Shown here piece after piece: positions 1 to 10,558 of a stretch of 64,000 nucleotides of DNA. The position numbers were made by a program, and so were the translations under genes. The notes under the pieces are model-generated. The model was given only the letters and a program-made list of their open reading frames with translations. It was not told the origin of the DNA and did no database searches. The stretch's first letter is position 1. Every line of letters starts with the position of its first letter. The DNA is from Karstenula rhodostoma CBS 690.94 (Eukaryota; Ascomycota; Dothideomycetes; Pleosporales; Didymosphaeriaceae), in contig MU001494.1 in the NCBI GenBank assembly GCA_010093485.1, positions 2,790,740 to 2,854,739 on the forward strand, given 5' to 3'.

Positions 1-1020
1 CCTGCGTCGGATGGCAGCGACACACCCGATGTATCAAACCCTTTGTTGCCTGCGCATCCCGATGACGAGGGACGTGTGGCGCTTACTGGGACAAATGTGC
101 TGCTCCTGGCCCTGCCTGCGTGCTGCGACATTGCAGGCACCACGCTTATGAACGTTGGTCTGCTGTTCGTTGCTGCGAGTATCTACCAGATGACTAGAGG
201 TGCACTGGTGCTCTTCGTCGGTCTATTCAGCGTATGGTTTTTGAAGAGACACCTAGGCCTGTACAAGTGGTTCGCCCTCTTCGTGGTAGTCTTCGGTGTA
301 ATGATAGTTGGCCTGGCAGGCGCTATCACTAGAGACGACAAAGCGACTCCATCGCACGCAGCACTTGCGGAGACTGCGATGAGCATTCTGAGAAGAGAAG
401 AGACGGCAATGACTGCGCCGAGCCAGGCTGCCATGACCATAATTGGTGTGCTCTTGATTGCTGGTGCGCAAATTTTCACCGCCACGCAGTTTGTCTTGGA
501 AGAACGTATCATGGAAAAGTACTCGATGGAACCCATCAAAGTGGTTGGTTGGGAAGGCGTCTTTGGCTTCCTCGTTACGCTGCTCATCATGGTCATCCTG
601 CACTTCGCTATCGGAACCGGGTACTTCAACGCGCGCGAGGGACTGTATCAGATGACGCACTTCCCAGCTATTGCCATCAGCTCTATCCTCATTATGATCA
701 GCATTGGGTAAGTCAAGAAAACATCAGGAATTTGCTTTGTGCTAACAGGAGATAGTGGCTTCAACTTCTTCGGCCTCAGCGTCACGCGCACCGTCTCCGC
801 GACCTCGCGATCCACGATCGACACCTGCCGCACTCTGTTCATCTGGGTCGTCTCTCTCGGACTTGGCTGGGAGACGTTCAAGTGGCTCCAGGTGTTAGGT
901 TTCGCACTGCTTGTGTACGGCACTTTCGTCTTCAATGACTTAGTCAGGCCGCCGCTGAAGAGCTGCGTCGAGCGCAAGCCTGAACCCCTCCTTCCCGAGG
1001 AGCCTATCGAGCACTTGTAG
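1..1020 (+). CDS. SLC35F6-like membrane transporter, 5'-truncated by window
   Basis: This is the 3' part of a drug/metabolite-transporter (DMT) superfamily protein resembling solute carrier SLC35F6. The frame is open from base 1, so the true start lies outside the window. Exon 1 runs to 707 and exon 2 is 756-1020. The intron starts GTAAGT, has a CTAAC branch point and ends at GATAG. Several hydrophobic segments are visible, and the stretch SIYQMTRGALVLFVGLFS is the conserved helix that leads me to this family. After the intron a further helix pair follows, and the tail is short, charged and cytosolic-looking (PLLPEEPIEHL). Animal homologues sit in lysosomal or mitochondrial membranes; the substrate here is unknown. 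The family call is fairly secure, the function is not. Confidence 0.8.
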
Positions 1021-1418
1021 ACGAGAGGAATGCATTTTATGTGTAAATATCGCATTTTGACTGCAGCATGGTGAATGGCGTTTGGGCATGACTGGAGAAG
1101 TTTCCTAGGCCATGGAGCGATATTGTTATCAACACTTTCGATAGCATTTGAATTGAATTGAGACCCGTTCAACTGAGTCCATACCATTTCCACCTTTTCG
1201 ACAATATTGTGAAGTTGCAAGTCCCCGGTAGTCGACGACGATCCCTAGCGGTGACGCCAAGATTGGCTAGCGCCGCGCACTCGCTTAATTCACGACTGCA
1301 CGCCAGTATTTTGAACAGTCCCCGCGAGCTCATCGACCTCAACCAACGACTACACGACAACTTAGGTTCGCATCTCTGAACACTCGGCGTTCAGAAAACT
1401 AATCCACAGTCCGACACC
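1021..1418. other. Intergenic: 3' end of transporter and rps3 promoter
   Basis: 398 bp between two same-strand genes. No convincing coding sequence. It must hold the terminator of the transporter and the promoter and 5' UTR of the ribosomal protein gene. I see no clear TATA box. Confidence 0.5.
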
Positions 1419-2494
1419 ATGGCCACCGCACAGGGTCAGATGTAAGTGCTCGCCCACAACCTCAGATCGGCAAGGCAGTATACTGACGGCATGACAGCTC
1501 CAAGCGCAGGAAGTTCGTTGCTGGTACGATACACCCTTTCCTTATCACTCTGGCGGGCTGGAAGAGTTGTTGTTGCTTGGGGGAGTCGCTGTGTCGCCGT
1601 AGCGCACAATTGGCAAGAACAACGGGGAATATTGCGAATTGCGCACAAAGGCATACACAGGGCACGTCGCTAACCCTCACTCACAGATGGTGTCTTCTAT
1701 GCCGAGCTCAACGAGTTCTTCCAGCGCGAGCTCGCTGAGGAGGGCTACTCCGGCGTCGAGGTCCGCGTGACGCCCACCGTCACCGACATCATCATCCGCG
1801 CCACCCACACACAGGAGGTCCTCGGCGAGCAGGGCCGCCGCATCCGCGAGCTCACCTCCCTCATCCAGAAGCGCTTCAAGTTCCCCGAGAACTCCGTCTC
1901 CCTGTACGCCGCAAAGGTCCAGAACCGTGGTCTCTCCGCCGTCGCTCAGTGCGAGTCCCTCCGCTACAAGCTCCTCAACGGTCTTGCCGTCCGAAGGGCG
2001 TGCTATGGTGTTCTCCGATTCATCATGGAGAGCGGTGCCAAGGGTTGCGAGGTTGTCGTTTCCGGAAAGTTGAGGGCTGCCCGCGCGAAGAGCATGAAGT
2101 TCACTGTATGCACCCACACATTTGCAATACGAACATGGAATGCAATACTAACTGGCAACAGGACGGCTTCATGATCCACTCCGGTCAACCCGCCAAGGAC
2201 TTCATCGACGAGGCGACGCGCCACGTGCTCCTCCGCCAGGGTGTCCTCGGTATCAAGGTCAAGATCATGCGCGGCGCCGACCCCGAGGGCAAGTCCGGCC
2301 CCGCCAAGTCGCTCCCCGACAGCGTGACCATCATCGAGCCCAAGGAGGAGCAGCCCGTCGTGCAGCCCATGTCGCAAGACTACGGCGCAAAGGCCATCGC
2401 TGCGCAGCAGGCCGCCGAGGCCCAGCGGCAGGCGGAGCAGGGCGAGGGTGAGGGCGAGGCCGCGCCCGCCGAGGCCTACGCAGAGGAGCAGTAG
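1419..2494 (+). CDS. rps3: 40S ribosomal protein S3 (uS3)
   Basis: Small-subunit ribosomal protein uS3, which lines the mRNA entry tunnel. Four exons: 1419-1441, 1498-1523, 1687-2105 and 2162-2494, giving 265 residues, about the usual fungal length. The first codons ([20 protein letters not shown]) are split over two tiny exons, as is common in fungal ribosomal protein genes. The KH-type core is clear, with the loop [10 protein letters not shown], followed by the conserved stretch [20 protein letters not shown] and the C-terminal domain with HSGQP and VLGIKVKIM. The tail is rich in Ala, Glu and Gln, as in other filamentous fungi. Codon use is strongly biased to C-ending codons, as expected for a highly expressed gene. 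Splice sites restore an uninterrupted frame, so the model is firm. Confidence 0.96.
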
Positions 2495-3283
2495 ATATTT
2501 CCCTTTTACGGATTACGAGTTTTTTCTATTCGCGTGCATGCGGGCGGGGCGGACGATGAATGAGCGCGCTGGTATCACGAAACGGTTCGTACGCGCCTAC
2601 CCTACCCTACCTTCTTGCACCCTGCCTTCATCTTGTTCATGAAAGCGTGAGTCGTGTGGTTAGTGTGCGTGTCAGCGGACCGGAGTAGGAACCGGGCTTC
2701 AATATCAAATTCCTTTGCATTCGGATGGGCGAGTGGGCAAAAAAACTAGCAAGCGTCATGCCATGTCAATGATCACCAAGGGCAGTTACGGAGTCTTATG
2801 TGCTGTGTACTTTCGGGACACCCCAATGCAAAAACAATAAACACAGCTTGACTAAACACTTGGATCACTGTTTGTGTCCCGTGCCATGAATCCGCTGCAT
2901 GAGTATCGTGTTCCAGTGCGACATCACCACCTATACACATCACCGATTACTGTCATCCAACAACCCCAAAGACTCGACCCATCTCATTAGACAACCGCCT
3001 GTTCCTTCTTTCTTAATATCACCACTTTGATCATTACTTGACAACGAGACGTCACTCAGGACGTCATTGTCCATATGCAACTCGAATTCGCACACGCCTC
3101 TCGTCCTGGTGACAAGAGCGAAGCGCCCCATAAACCACTTCCGCACATCACAGCAAACGGAAATCCTCGCTTCCCCAAGTCAGCATCGATAGAAATGACA
3201 TAAAAGCTCTTCCTAGAGCCGTGTTAAGCCAAACTCCGCGTAATGCACACAACATCTCCCTTCTCCCCTAAAACCCGGCCCAT
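2495..3283. other. Intergenic between convergent genes
   Basis: 789 bp between the ends of rps3 (plus) and the 313-residue open frame (minus). It should contain both 3' UTRs. Short open frames occur but none looks coding. An AATAAA-like signal (ACAATAAACA) lies near 2836. Confidence 0.5.
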
Positions 3284-4225
3284 CTAGCCGCGCTCGCGCT
3301 CATCGCGCGCAATGCTACACAATATACACAAATGTCCAGCTATGCATGACGTAACATAACAAAACGCAGTGCCACTGGGACCAGAACTCCACCCTAGCCT
3401 TTCTCCGCATACGCTTCTTGTCCTCCTTCCGATCACAACCTCCGCCGCCCGATGCCTCAATGGCGTCCAATTCGGTACCCGAGGCCGCGCAGGCCAGCTC
3501 CACCTTCTCCTTAGTAGGGGCAACGAGACATGGTTTGCTGCGTCGTCTTCGTCAGAGGAGGAAGCCTCGCTTGAGCCGGAGGAGCTCGAGGGTGGAGTAT
3601 CGATTGAGCTGCAAGAGTTGGAGGTATCTTGAATGCTCGTGGCGTTGTCGGAAGAGCTACTGCTGACACTCTGGTCATGGTCATGGCGATGACCATGACC
3701 ATGACCATCAGAGGGTATATCGTTCCCAGGGCCGCCGTCGAGTGTCGAATGCGGGAGTGAAGTATCTTGATGATCTGCTCTTCTCTTTTCAATAGTTCCG
3801 TTAACAAATCCCCATTCCTCGTCGCGGAGCGACACATCCGGATCACGTTTACATCGGGTTTGGTGCGAGCGTTCGGACGAGGATGGGCGCACTGAAAGTG
3901 TGACAAACGTGACGATCGGAACACGACGCATTTGGTTTGGGGGTAGATGCGGGTGCTCGGGCAAAAGGTTGGGGTCCGGTTCCAATGGCAGTGAAAGGTC
4001 GTTTAGAACGCAAGGTCCACGATGACAGGAGGGCTTTAGATCGAGGGGCGAGACGTCTTCATTACCAGCCATCCCCTGTTCCCCGTCGCTAAAGTTTTCA
4101 GACCCAGAAGACGAAAAATCCCAGTACTCGTTTGTCTCCGGGTCCAAGTAGGATGAGGGCAAGTGGATCGCAGGCGTTGTCGAAGATAATTCTTCCTCAG
4201 ATAGCGACTGCACCCATTGCGCCAT
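3284..4225 (-). CDS. Unknown Ser/Asp-rich protein with His-rich stretch
   Basis: I do not recognise this protein. From the first ATG (4225) it is 313 residues, but the frame is open up to the TAG that ends the phosphatase gene upstream (4289-4291), with no stop between. The N-terminus is acidic (MAQWVQSLSEEELSSTT). The middle has a run of alternating His (HGHGHRHDHD), then a long Ser-rich acidic low-complexity tract, then a basic Arg/Trp segment. No known domain is visible. The C-terminal 60 residues look less like coding sequence, so an unseen intron may give a different end. Only about 63 bp separate the phosphatase stop and this ATG, very short for two independent fungal genes. It could be a readthrough extension, a separate gene, or part of one spliced gene (see findings). 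Confidence 0.5.
   Translation of the reverse strand: MAQWVQSLSEEELSSTTPAIHLPSSYLDPETNEYWDFSSSGSENFSDGEQGMAGNEDVSPLDLKPSCHRGPCVLNDLSLPLEPDPNLLPEHPHLPPNQMRRVPIVTFVTLSVRPSSSERSHQTRCKRDPDVSLRDEEWGFVNGTIEKRRADHQDTSLPHSTLDGGPGNDIPSDGHGHGHRHDHDQSVSSSSSDNATSIQDTSNSCSSIDTPPSSSSGSSEASSSDEDDAANHVSLPLLRRRWSWPARPRVPNWTPLRHRAAEVVIGRRTRSVCGERLGWSSGPSGTAFCYVTSCIAGHLCILCSIARDERERG
3669..3713. repeat. Imperfect inverted repeat of GGTCAT units
   Basis: Tandem GGTCAT units run into tandem ATGACC units with a 2-base centre, so the segment can fold into a near-perfect hairpin. On the minus strand it encodes the alternating His stretch of the unknown protein. Confidence 0.6.
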
Positions 4226-4288
4226 GAGATCATGGTCCAAATCTATGCCCCACGTAGGACCGTTGGGACCGTTCAGGAAGATGATTTT

Positions 4289-6850
4289 CTATTGCATCTC
4301 GACCTCTAACTCTTCGCGGGCCTCAACGCGACTGTGAGAGCGAGAGCGACTGCGGTTCTCGACAGACGGTGCGGAGGGGCTGGGGCTACGAAGGTTCTTG
4401 CCAAGCGAGGAAAAACTCGCTGTGAATTGCTGACTGAAATCTTTGACCGCGCCCAGGGGGTCTGCCATCTGCTCGGCCTCTACACTGGGTCTTGGAGAGG
4501 GGTCGGCCTTTGGTTCCAGAGGCGGATCAGCCGTCGTGCCCGCTCCTGTAGCTTTCGCTGCCGTCTCGGTTCCCATGACGATCGGCTCCTGGGGTATTGG
4601 CGTGGATGTTCCACTTCGACCGTTGGGTGGACTGCTCAAATTGGACGTCTGTGGGGTGAGCAGACTCGGCGGCGCTTGAGGACCGAACCTATTCATTTCC
4701 TCGTCTGTCCTGCCGAATAGTTTAGCCCACCAGCGTGCCTCGCCTTTCTTGGGAAATATAATGCGCTCTTTCCCGCGAATCGAATCATCAACGGTCGAGT
4801 CGTAGCTAGGATTCAAGAATTCTTCTCGTCGGCAAAGGAAGTAGTCCCATACCGACCGCGTGCGATCGTACGCTCGAGCCTCCACGCGTTCCTTTTCATT
4901 GTCGAAGAGGAAAGTCCCGTACTGGCATGAATGCAGATGGTAGAACAAGCGGCGCAGGAAGCGTTCGTTAAATTCAAAACGGGTGGGATGTTGGTACAGG
5001 AGTTGATAGGTGGCGTCCAAGAACTGGTGAAAGACAGGCGAAAGCTCGTTGGTCTTCGTGATGCGATGCTCTTCGGCAGGCCCTATCTTGTTGGAAAATG
5101 GCTTGGCCGGTGTCTCTTTGTTCGGATCAACATCTGAAGTATTTAACTCAGCCGCAACGACCCCGTTAGGATCAGCCATCTGGGTGAGCGACTCGTTAGA
5201 GTCATTGTTATGACGGTTGAAGAGACCCTTAGCACCACGCAGAGCATTTTCGAACGCATTGCCAGGCCCTGATCCGTCTCGATTCCGGTCAATCCGCTCG
5301 TTCTCAATGGTGAACCACTTGTCGCTGCTCAAGAATCCTGACCGATGACGGAACATGTGGCCGTACGATAGCCAATCTTTCTCCACAAGTACGATGAACC
5401 CTTCCAGTGTCCGGTAGTACGGATCGAGCATTATCTGGCTGAGGGCGCTAAGCTGACTAGTCCTATCCCAGCCATCGGAGCAATGAATGAGGACGTGCGA
5501 GTGCATGATGCCCACAGTCCGTGCGATCAATGAGGTACCATCCAAGATGTTGGCAATGTGACGTATCCAACCGCTTTTCCGCAGCATATCGTAACTGGGC
5601 GCGACGTTGAGGTAGTCGGATTCTTTCAAGGCGTCCACGACGCATTCGAGAGACTTCCGCATGACGTGAATATTGTCGATTCCAAGGTAAGCCTTCTCGG
5701 CACCGGGGTAGTAGTCCATTTTCTCCGAGCCCAAGCCGACAGCTTGCATAGCGTACGCGTTGACGGTAGGTCTCGCATCGACTATGAGATTCCGCTGCTG
5801 TGCTCCGTATATCTTGGGTGCGTCTGGGTCAGTCTCAGTCGAGTCGGTTAGGTCTTCCACTGTTGTTCTCCCAGAGTTGACAGCTTCCGCATCATCTACA
5901 CCCACAAACGAACTATCAGCAGCAGACTCGTTCAGATCGACAACACTAGACTCCGGCGAACCTTTCTCCGGAGTCGTAGGGTTAGGGGTTTGCGTTGTTG
6001 TCCACCCACGATTGGTTGCGAATATGGCAGCGACGAGGCGCTCATCTTGCGCGTTGCGCTTTCCGCTGAGACCGGGCAAGGGTTGCGAACTTCGAGTAAT
6101 GGAACAGTTGTTCAGAGGGTGGCGGTACACAAGGGCTGGTATGCGCTGGCGAGAGCGATAGTCACCCGCATAGCGGAGGACGCTGTCGGAGACTTTTGTC
6201 GGTACCGCAATAAGTGCAGGGTACGTTTTCGAGTACTGTACACATGTGTTAGAACCAGCTGCTATCCTCAGCTTTACCAGACCTACCTTGTAGTCGGCGT
6301 TGATCTCCGATATCCGCCAGCCCTTCTCCGAGTCCTTGGGGCTGATGCCTAGTCGCTTAAACTCTTTCCGCGCATCGTAGATCTGCCAACCATTGACGTC
6401 GCTCTCTGGCGGCTTGGGGTTATACGCAAAAGCGAGCAGTCTATCCAGGCGCCCAATCTTGCAGGACAACGCCCTTATACTATCGTATACATTGCGTGCG
6501 TCCTTCTCGTTGAGGAAATTGAAGGCGAACATCTTGAAGTCGCGACACCGTAAGCGGATCGACGGCTTGTAGTGCGAGGCGGACGGACATGGTCGCAGGC
6601 AGCAGTAGGAGATCTGGGGATACGTGATCCATATTGTTTTTTCGCGCGGCGGGTTTGCGGTCGCGTCGACGCCCGGCGGGCACGGTGGCAGGTATCTGAA
6701 GACGATGTGGTGGGCCGTGATGTGCAGCGTGCCATCGAAGCCCGAGCCGCGGGAGAACGCCTGGACGTTCTCGACCTTCAGACGTTCAGTCTCGTCCCCT
6801 TGCATCGGGGCGTGCAGGGGAACAACCTTGCCGACTTTTATCTTCTCCAT
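4289..6850 (-). CDS. YMR1: Myotubularin-like phosphatidylinositol 3-phosphate phosphatase
   Basis: Lipid phosphatase of the myotubularin family, removing the 3-phosphate from PI3P and PI(3,5)P2 on endosomal and vacuolar membranes; yeast YMR1 is the reference. Exon 1 is 6287-6850 and exon 2 is 4289-6235. The 51-bp intron 6236-6286 (GTAGGT donor, CTAAC branch, ACAG acceptor) is a multiple of three without stops. It would wrongly add 17 residues (after NADYK) if missed. The spliced protein is 836 residues. Order: PH-GRAM-like N-terminus (about 1-135), then the phosphatase domain with the CX5R loop HCSDGWDRT (catalytic Cys about 440), then a long Ser/Pro-rich tail ending in an RS-rich segment. 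A low-complexity acidic insert (about 270-330) lies before the catalytic loop. The ATG at 6848-6850 gives the conserved start. The stop TAG is followed in frame by a long open frame. Confidence 0.92.
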   Translation of the reverse strand: MEKIKVGKVVPLHAPMQGDETERLKVENVQAFSRGSGFDGTLHITAHHIVFRYLPPCPPGVDATANPPREKTIWITYPQISYCCLRPCPSASHYKPSIRLRCRDFKMFAFNFLNEKDARNVYDSIRALSCKIGRLDRLLAFAYNPKPPESDVNGWQIYDARKEFKRLGISPKDSEKGWRISEINADYKVGLVKLRIAAGSNTCVQYSKTYPALIAVPTKVSDSVLRYAGDYRSRQRIPALVYRHPLNNCSITRSSQPLPGLSGKRNAQDERLVAAIFATNRGWTTTQTPNPTTPEKGSPESSVVDLNESAADSSFVGVDDAEAVNSGRTTVEDLTDSTETDPDAPKIYGAQQRNLIVDARPTVNAYAMQAVGLGSEKMDYYPGAEKAYLGIDNIHVMRKSLECVVDALKESDYLNVAPSYDMLRKSGWIRHIANILDGTSLIARTVGIMHSHVLIHCSDGWDRTSQLSALSQIMLDPYYRTLEGFIVLVEKDWLSYGHMFRHRSGFLSSDKWFTIENERIDRNRDGSGPGNAFENALRGAKGLFNRHNNDSNESLTQMADPNGVVAAELNTSDVDPNKETPAKPFSNKIGPAEEHRITKTNELSPVFHQFLDATYQLLYQHPTRFEFNERFLRRLFYHLHSCQYGTFLFDNEKERVEARAYDRTRSVWDYFLCRREEFLNPSYDSTVDDSIRGKERIIFPKKGEARWWAKLFGRTDEEMNRFGPQAPPSLLTPQTSNLSSPPNGRSGTSTPIPQEPIVMGTETAAKATGAGTTADPPLEPKADPSPRPSVEAEQMADPLGAVKDFSQQFTASFSSLGKNLRSPSPSAPSVENRSRSRSHSRVEAREELEVEMQ

Positions 6851-7546
6851 GCTGTGTGGAGAGACTGTAGCGGGGTAGTGTGTCGAGCAAGTGTGCGTGT
6901 GCCTACCAGCCCCGCGTGGTAGGGCCGCTCGGTTGGTCGTAGAGCGAGAGAATTAGCGGTCACTAGTATGAATAAGAAAGCGGGTGTGTGGGTCGAGAAA
7001 TAGATTGAGTGGGTGGATTGAGTTACTGCGCGGGTCGCGTTGCGTTGTGTTGGCAATGTTGATGCTGAGTGCGCTTTTAGGGCAGTCGCCGCGGTTCGTC
7101 ATGGTCGCTTCCGCGCCCAACCCTGTCACGCTTGGCATGATCGCCGCCAAACTGGCAATCACGCACGCACCTGCCCATGTCAAGTTTCTACCACAGCATA
7201 CACAGCATACGTACCACGTATAAAGAATCCACATCATCAAATCGTGCACAGCACGGCAACTCGATACGAAACAAATCATGTATTGTCAAAAGCTACTGCA
7301 CTAAAGCAATCCAGAGGCAACTACACAGTTCCAAGACAGCTTCTCATGTACTTACGCTGCAACTCTGACTTGCGCCATATACACACTGGTTACAGTTTCG
7401 ACGTCAGGGTATGGTGTTCTTCCAAGGCGCAGTACTTCCCTGGCATGTGAATGTAAGTACACCATAATAATGTAGTCGTCGCAAACGTCGGACCCGCATT
7501 GTCATCCCATAACCAATTCCCACAAGGCCGCGTCAGAGGTGGAAAA
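6851..7546. other. Intergenic: promoter of YMR1-like gene, 3' end of BBP gene
   Basis: 696 bp between two minus-strand genes. It holds the 5' UTR and promoter of the phosphatase and the 3' UTR of the splicing factor gene. No protein-coding signal or RNA gene is visible. Confidence 0.5.
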
Positions 7547-9572
7547 CTACTGCGGCGGCGGCGGCGGTGGCGGAGGGGCATCAGAAGGAGGAGGTGGGGG
7601 CGGCGCGTCACCCGGAGGCGGCGGTGGAGGGGCAGACCCAGGTGGTGGGGGAGGCGGAGGGCTTCCAGCACTGCCGCCATAGTTCTGGAAGAGTGGTCCA
7701 AGGCCAGGAGGTGGGCCTGCCGCAGCAGGAGGAGCACCATATCCGCCGTACGCGCTCATACCAGGAGGAGCGGCACCCGGAGCAGCGGGTTGGTCGTAGC
7801 CATAGCCTCCGTAGCCGTAAGACGCGTTGGCGCCAGAAGCCGCCCAAGGAGCAGCACCTGCACCGCTTCCGTAGCCTCCCTGGTTGTACGAGTCCTGGCC
7901 GGCACTGGCCCACGGCGCGGCAGATGAGCCTTGAGCGCGATCATCGTTACGCTCGTTGCCACGAGCCCAAGGAGCAGGCGCGCCAGTTGGGCGCTGTTCC
8001 CAAGGCTTCGCAGCGCGCGATTCCTCTCCACCCTGGCCGCCTCCATTGCCATTGTATTCGATTGCTCCAGCAGCGCGACCATCGCCACCACCACCCATCT
8101 CGTTGAGGAAGCTGTCGAGCTCGTTCTCGGTACCGCCGATCCTGGCTTGAGGGCGGTCTCCGTAGCGGTTGTCGTTGCGCCAGGGCTGTCCAGTCTTGCG
8201 CTGGGGACAATCGCGAGCCATGTGTCCAGCTTGTCCACAGACACGGCAGATGATGCTTGCCGTGTAATTTTGCTTCTGGGGACAGTCGTACTTGCGGTGA
8301 CCGATCTCGCCACAGTTCTGGCAGGCTTGGTTCTCGTCGTCACGGAGAGTACCGTTGAGGGCGGCAAGCTCGCGGAGCTGGTTGCGCTTGAGCTCGTTCT
8401 GGCCTTCGGGGATGGACGCCGCCTGCATGCGTTAGTATGGGACATGATGAGTGCTTCAATTGTACGTACCGTTTCAATGACGTTGTGAATCAGCTTCTTC
8501 GCCTTGTTCACCTTGTCCTCGGTATCGGCCATGATCAGACAATGCAGGTCTTCCTCCTGGTTGCTGGTGTGAGCTGCATCAGAACGACCCTTGCCCTCCT
8601 TGACGGAGCCCTTGCCACGGATCGCAATTTTGGCGCCGGACTCGGACTCCATCTTTTTGAGCGTGTTGCCTCGCGGGCCGATAAGTAATCCAACTGTTAG
8701 TGCAGAAAATCTGTGGTTAGTGATGTGATCAAAAGTTTGTATTGCGCAAGAGGGGTGGTTCGGGTTAGTGACTTGGTTTTGCAAAGAGGCCACCGATGCG
8801 ATGCTACACAGTCGGCAGGTTGTGCAAAACGGTCAAGACGAAGGCAAGGGAAAGGAAGTAGACGAGCAAAGAAAGTTAGAGGGGTTAGTATCATACTGAA
8901 GTTAATCTCCGGGTAGTCATTGACTGGCACATAGACTTTCTCCTGTGTCTTAGTAGGGCGCCTGTAGTCTGCCGGCGGGTGGTAGTTAGGAAGCGTCTTC
9001 ATGGCCTTCTCTACAAGTTTGTGGCGCTCGTCTTCGAGGCGCTTGCGGTAGCGGAACTCGCGCGTGTTCACACGACGTCCGTAGTTGTCGTACTGCGGCG
9101 GAGGAGACGGCGACCTAGGCATGTTAGTAACTGGCCGGTTGAGCAGGAGAGTGCGCGCATACCTGTCCCCGTCGCCTGGAACAACGTCGTTGATCTTGAG
9201 CTTCTGGGTGATCTCCTCGATACGCAGGTGCAACGTGTAGGCATCAAGCTGTTCGGTAGTCATGGCCGAGTAGATGGCAGTGGGCAAGCCCATCAGGCCA
9301 GCAGCCTTGTTCTCGCTCGCATCACCCCAGCGGTTGCGCTTCTTGCGGATTCTCGGGCCATCGGAGTCTTCTGGCGGTGTTAGCATTGTCTTGCATAGAG
9401 GTAAAAATTGCTTACCGCGTGTCGGGCTGCGACCGCGCTTCAGGTCGAGGCCAGCAGACGGCTCAGAGGGATTGTAAGCTCCATCGTCGCCGCTGCCCTC
9501 ACCGCCGATGCGTCGACGGTTCCCTAGAGGGATGTTGTTAGAGCCGGTGATGCCCTGGTTGCGCCACGACAT
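7547..9572 (-). CDS. MSL5: Branchpoint-bridging protein (BBP / splicing factor SF1)
   Basis: Nuclear splicing factor that binds the intron branch-point sequence in the early spliceosome and contacts U2AF and U1 components. Five exons on the minus strand: 9416-9572, 9163-9370, 8897-9114, 8470-8693 and 7547-8422, giving 560 residues. The start [17 protein letters not shown] and the ULM-like motif RKKRNRWGD near residue 63 are typical. A helix-hairpin segment is followed by the KH domain (about 185-280, [19 protein letters not shown], joined across the 203-bp third intron). Two CCHC zinc knuckles follow (C303-C306-H311-C316 and C328-C331-H336-C341). The Gly/Ala-rich tail ends in a long polyproline run. 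Introns 1 and 2 (45 and 48 bp) are multiples of three and could be read through by mistake. The intron branch points are close to TACTAAC, the very signal this protein binds. Confidence 0.95.
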
Positions 9573-10558
9573 AATGATGAGTTGCGCGGTGGTTCGATCT
9601 GAGGTTAGGGGTGTGCAAGTTGCGCTGCAGAAGAAGCGGAGAGGGTGGCGCTTTCTTAGCGCGGCGAGGTTTAGCCAGATTTGGTGTGACGCGATCACGT
9701 GCTGTTCGTTGCCTAAAACTTGGGTGGGCGCCTTTACTCAACGTAATCGAACAAGTCCGAGCATCCGCGTGAGGAATGAACGTAATCGAAAGAGTCCAAA
9801 CATCCGTATGACGAATGAACGCGACCGGGGCGGTGTCCCTTTCCTTGAGCTTACCAAAATCCGCTTCGATTCACTTCCGGGAGAATCTAACATCTGGAGT
9901 GCCATCACACACTCAACCTTCTCTCCTTCACCGTCAGAATCATACTTCCAGGAGATCTGCAAGCAACATGAACACGTCTCTATACGCATAATTAATGAAC
10001 ACTATGCACTCAGATATCAACTACACGACACGATAGTCCGTCATCTGGCGACCTCCTCTAGGACCCAAAAACAACACCTCCAGACCGCTTACCGCACACA
10101 GAACCCCCCTCACCTCAACCTCCACACGAGAGCGCTCCGACTCAAATCCTACCTTCTTGTTCCAACCCGCGGACTTCTTCCCTCCACCCCCGCTACTCAC
10201 TACCCCATCCCCAAACGCCCTCGTATCCCGTTTCATTTACCAAATCCGGGGTAACCCTCCAGCCTCGACAGCGCACCCCAACACAAATGCCAGCCAGCGT
10301 GTCGTACGAACCGCCCCCTCTTCAATTCCATCTCCTCGCTTGTGTGTACATGAGAGTCCCGATGCGCGGCCGAGTAGCACACGGTATTAACCATCGCGCA
10401 TACGCTGCAGGAATACGAGATGCACATCCATCTTCGACCCCTCACTATCCTCACCCCTTGTTATCCCCCAGTCTCGCGTCGTATTACAAGCATCGCCATT
10501 TCCCCAGACTACGGCGCCGGTCTCACCCCCAAAATCAAATCAGTTTTTAACCCATGGA
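9573..10558. other. Intergenic between divergent genes
   Basis: About 986 bp separating the BBP start from the small cysteine-rich gene. It contains the BBP promoter and the 39-bp tandem duplication listed separately. From about 10080 to 10550 the plus strand is strongly C-rich. No convincing coding sequence. Confidence 0.5.
9742..9819. repeat. Tandem duplication, 2 x 39 bp, upstream of BBP
   Basis: Two adjacent 39-bp copies (9742-9780 and 9781-9819), each starting CGTAATCGAA and ending GAATGAA, about 80% identical. They lie about 170-250 bp upstream of the BBP start codon, so they may carry a duplicated promoter element. Confidence 0.75.

Noticed and set aside
7756..8793. 345-codon minus-strand frame through the BBP gene
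   Set aside because: It contains part of the KH exon by chance but runs through introns and out of frame into the Gly-rich region; the spliced model explains the sequence better.
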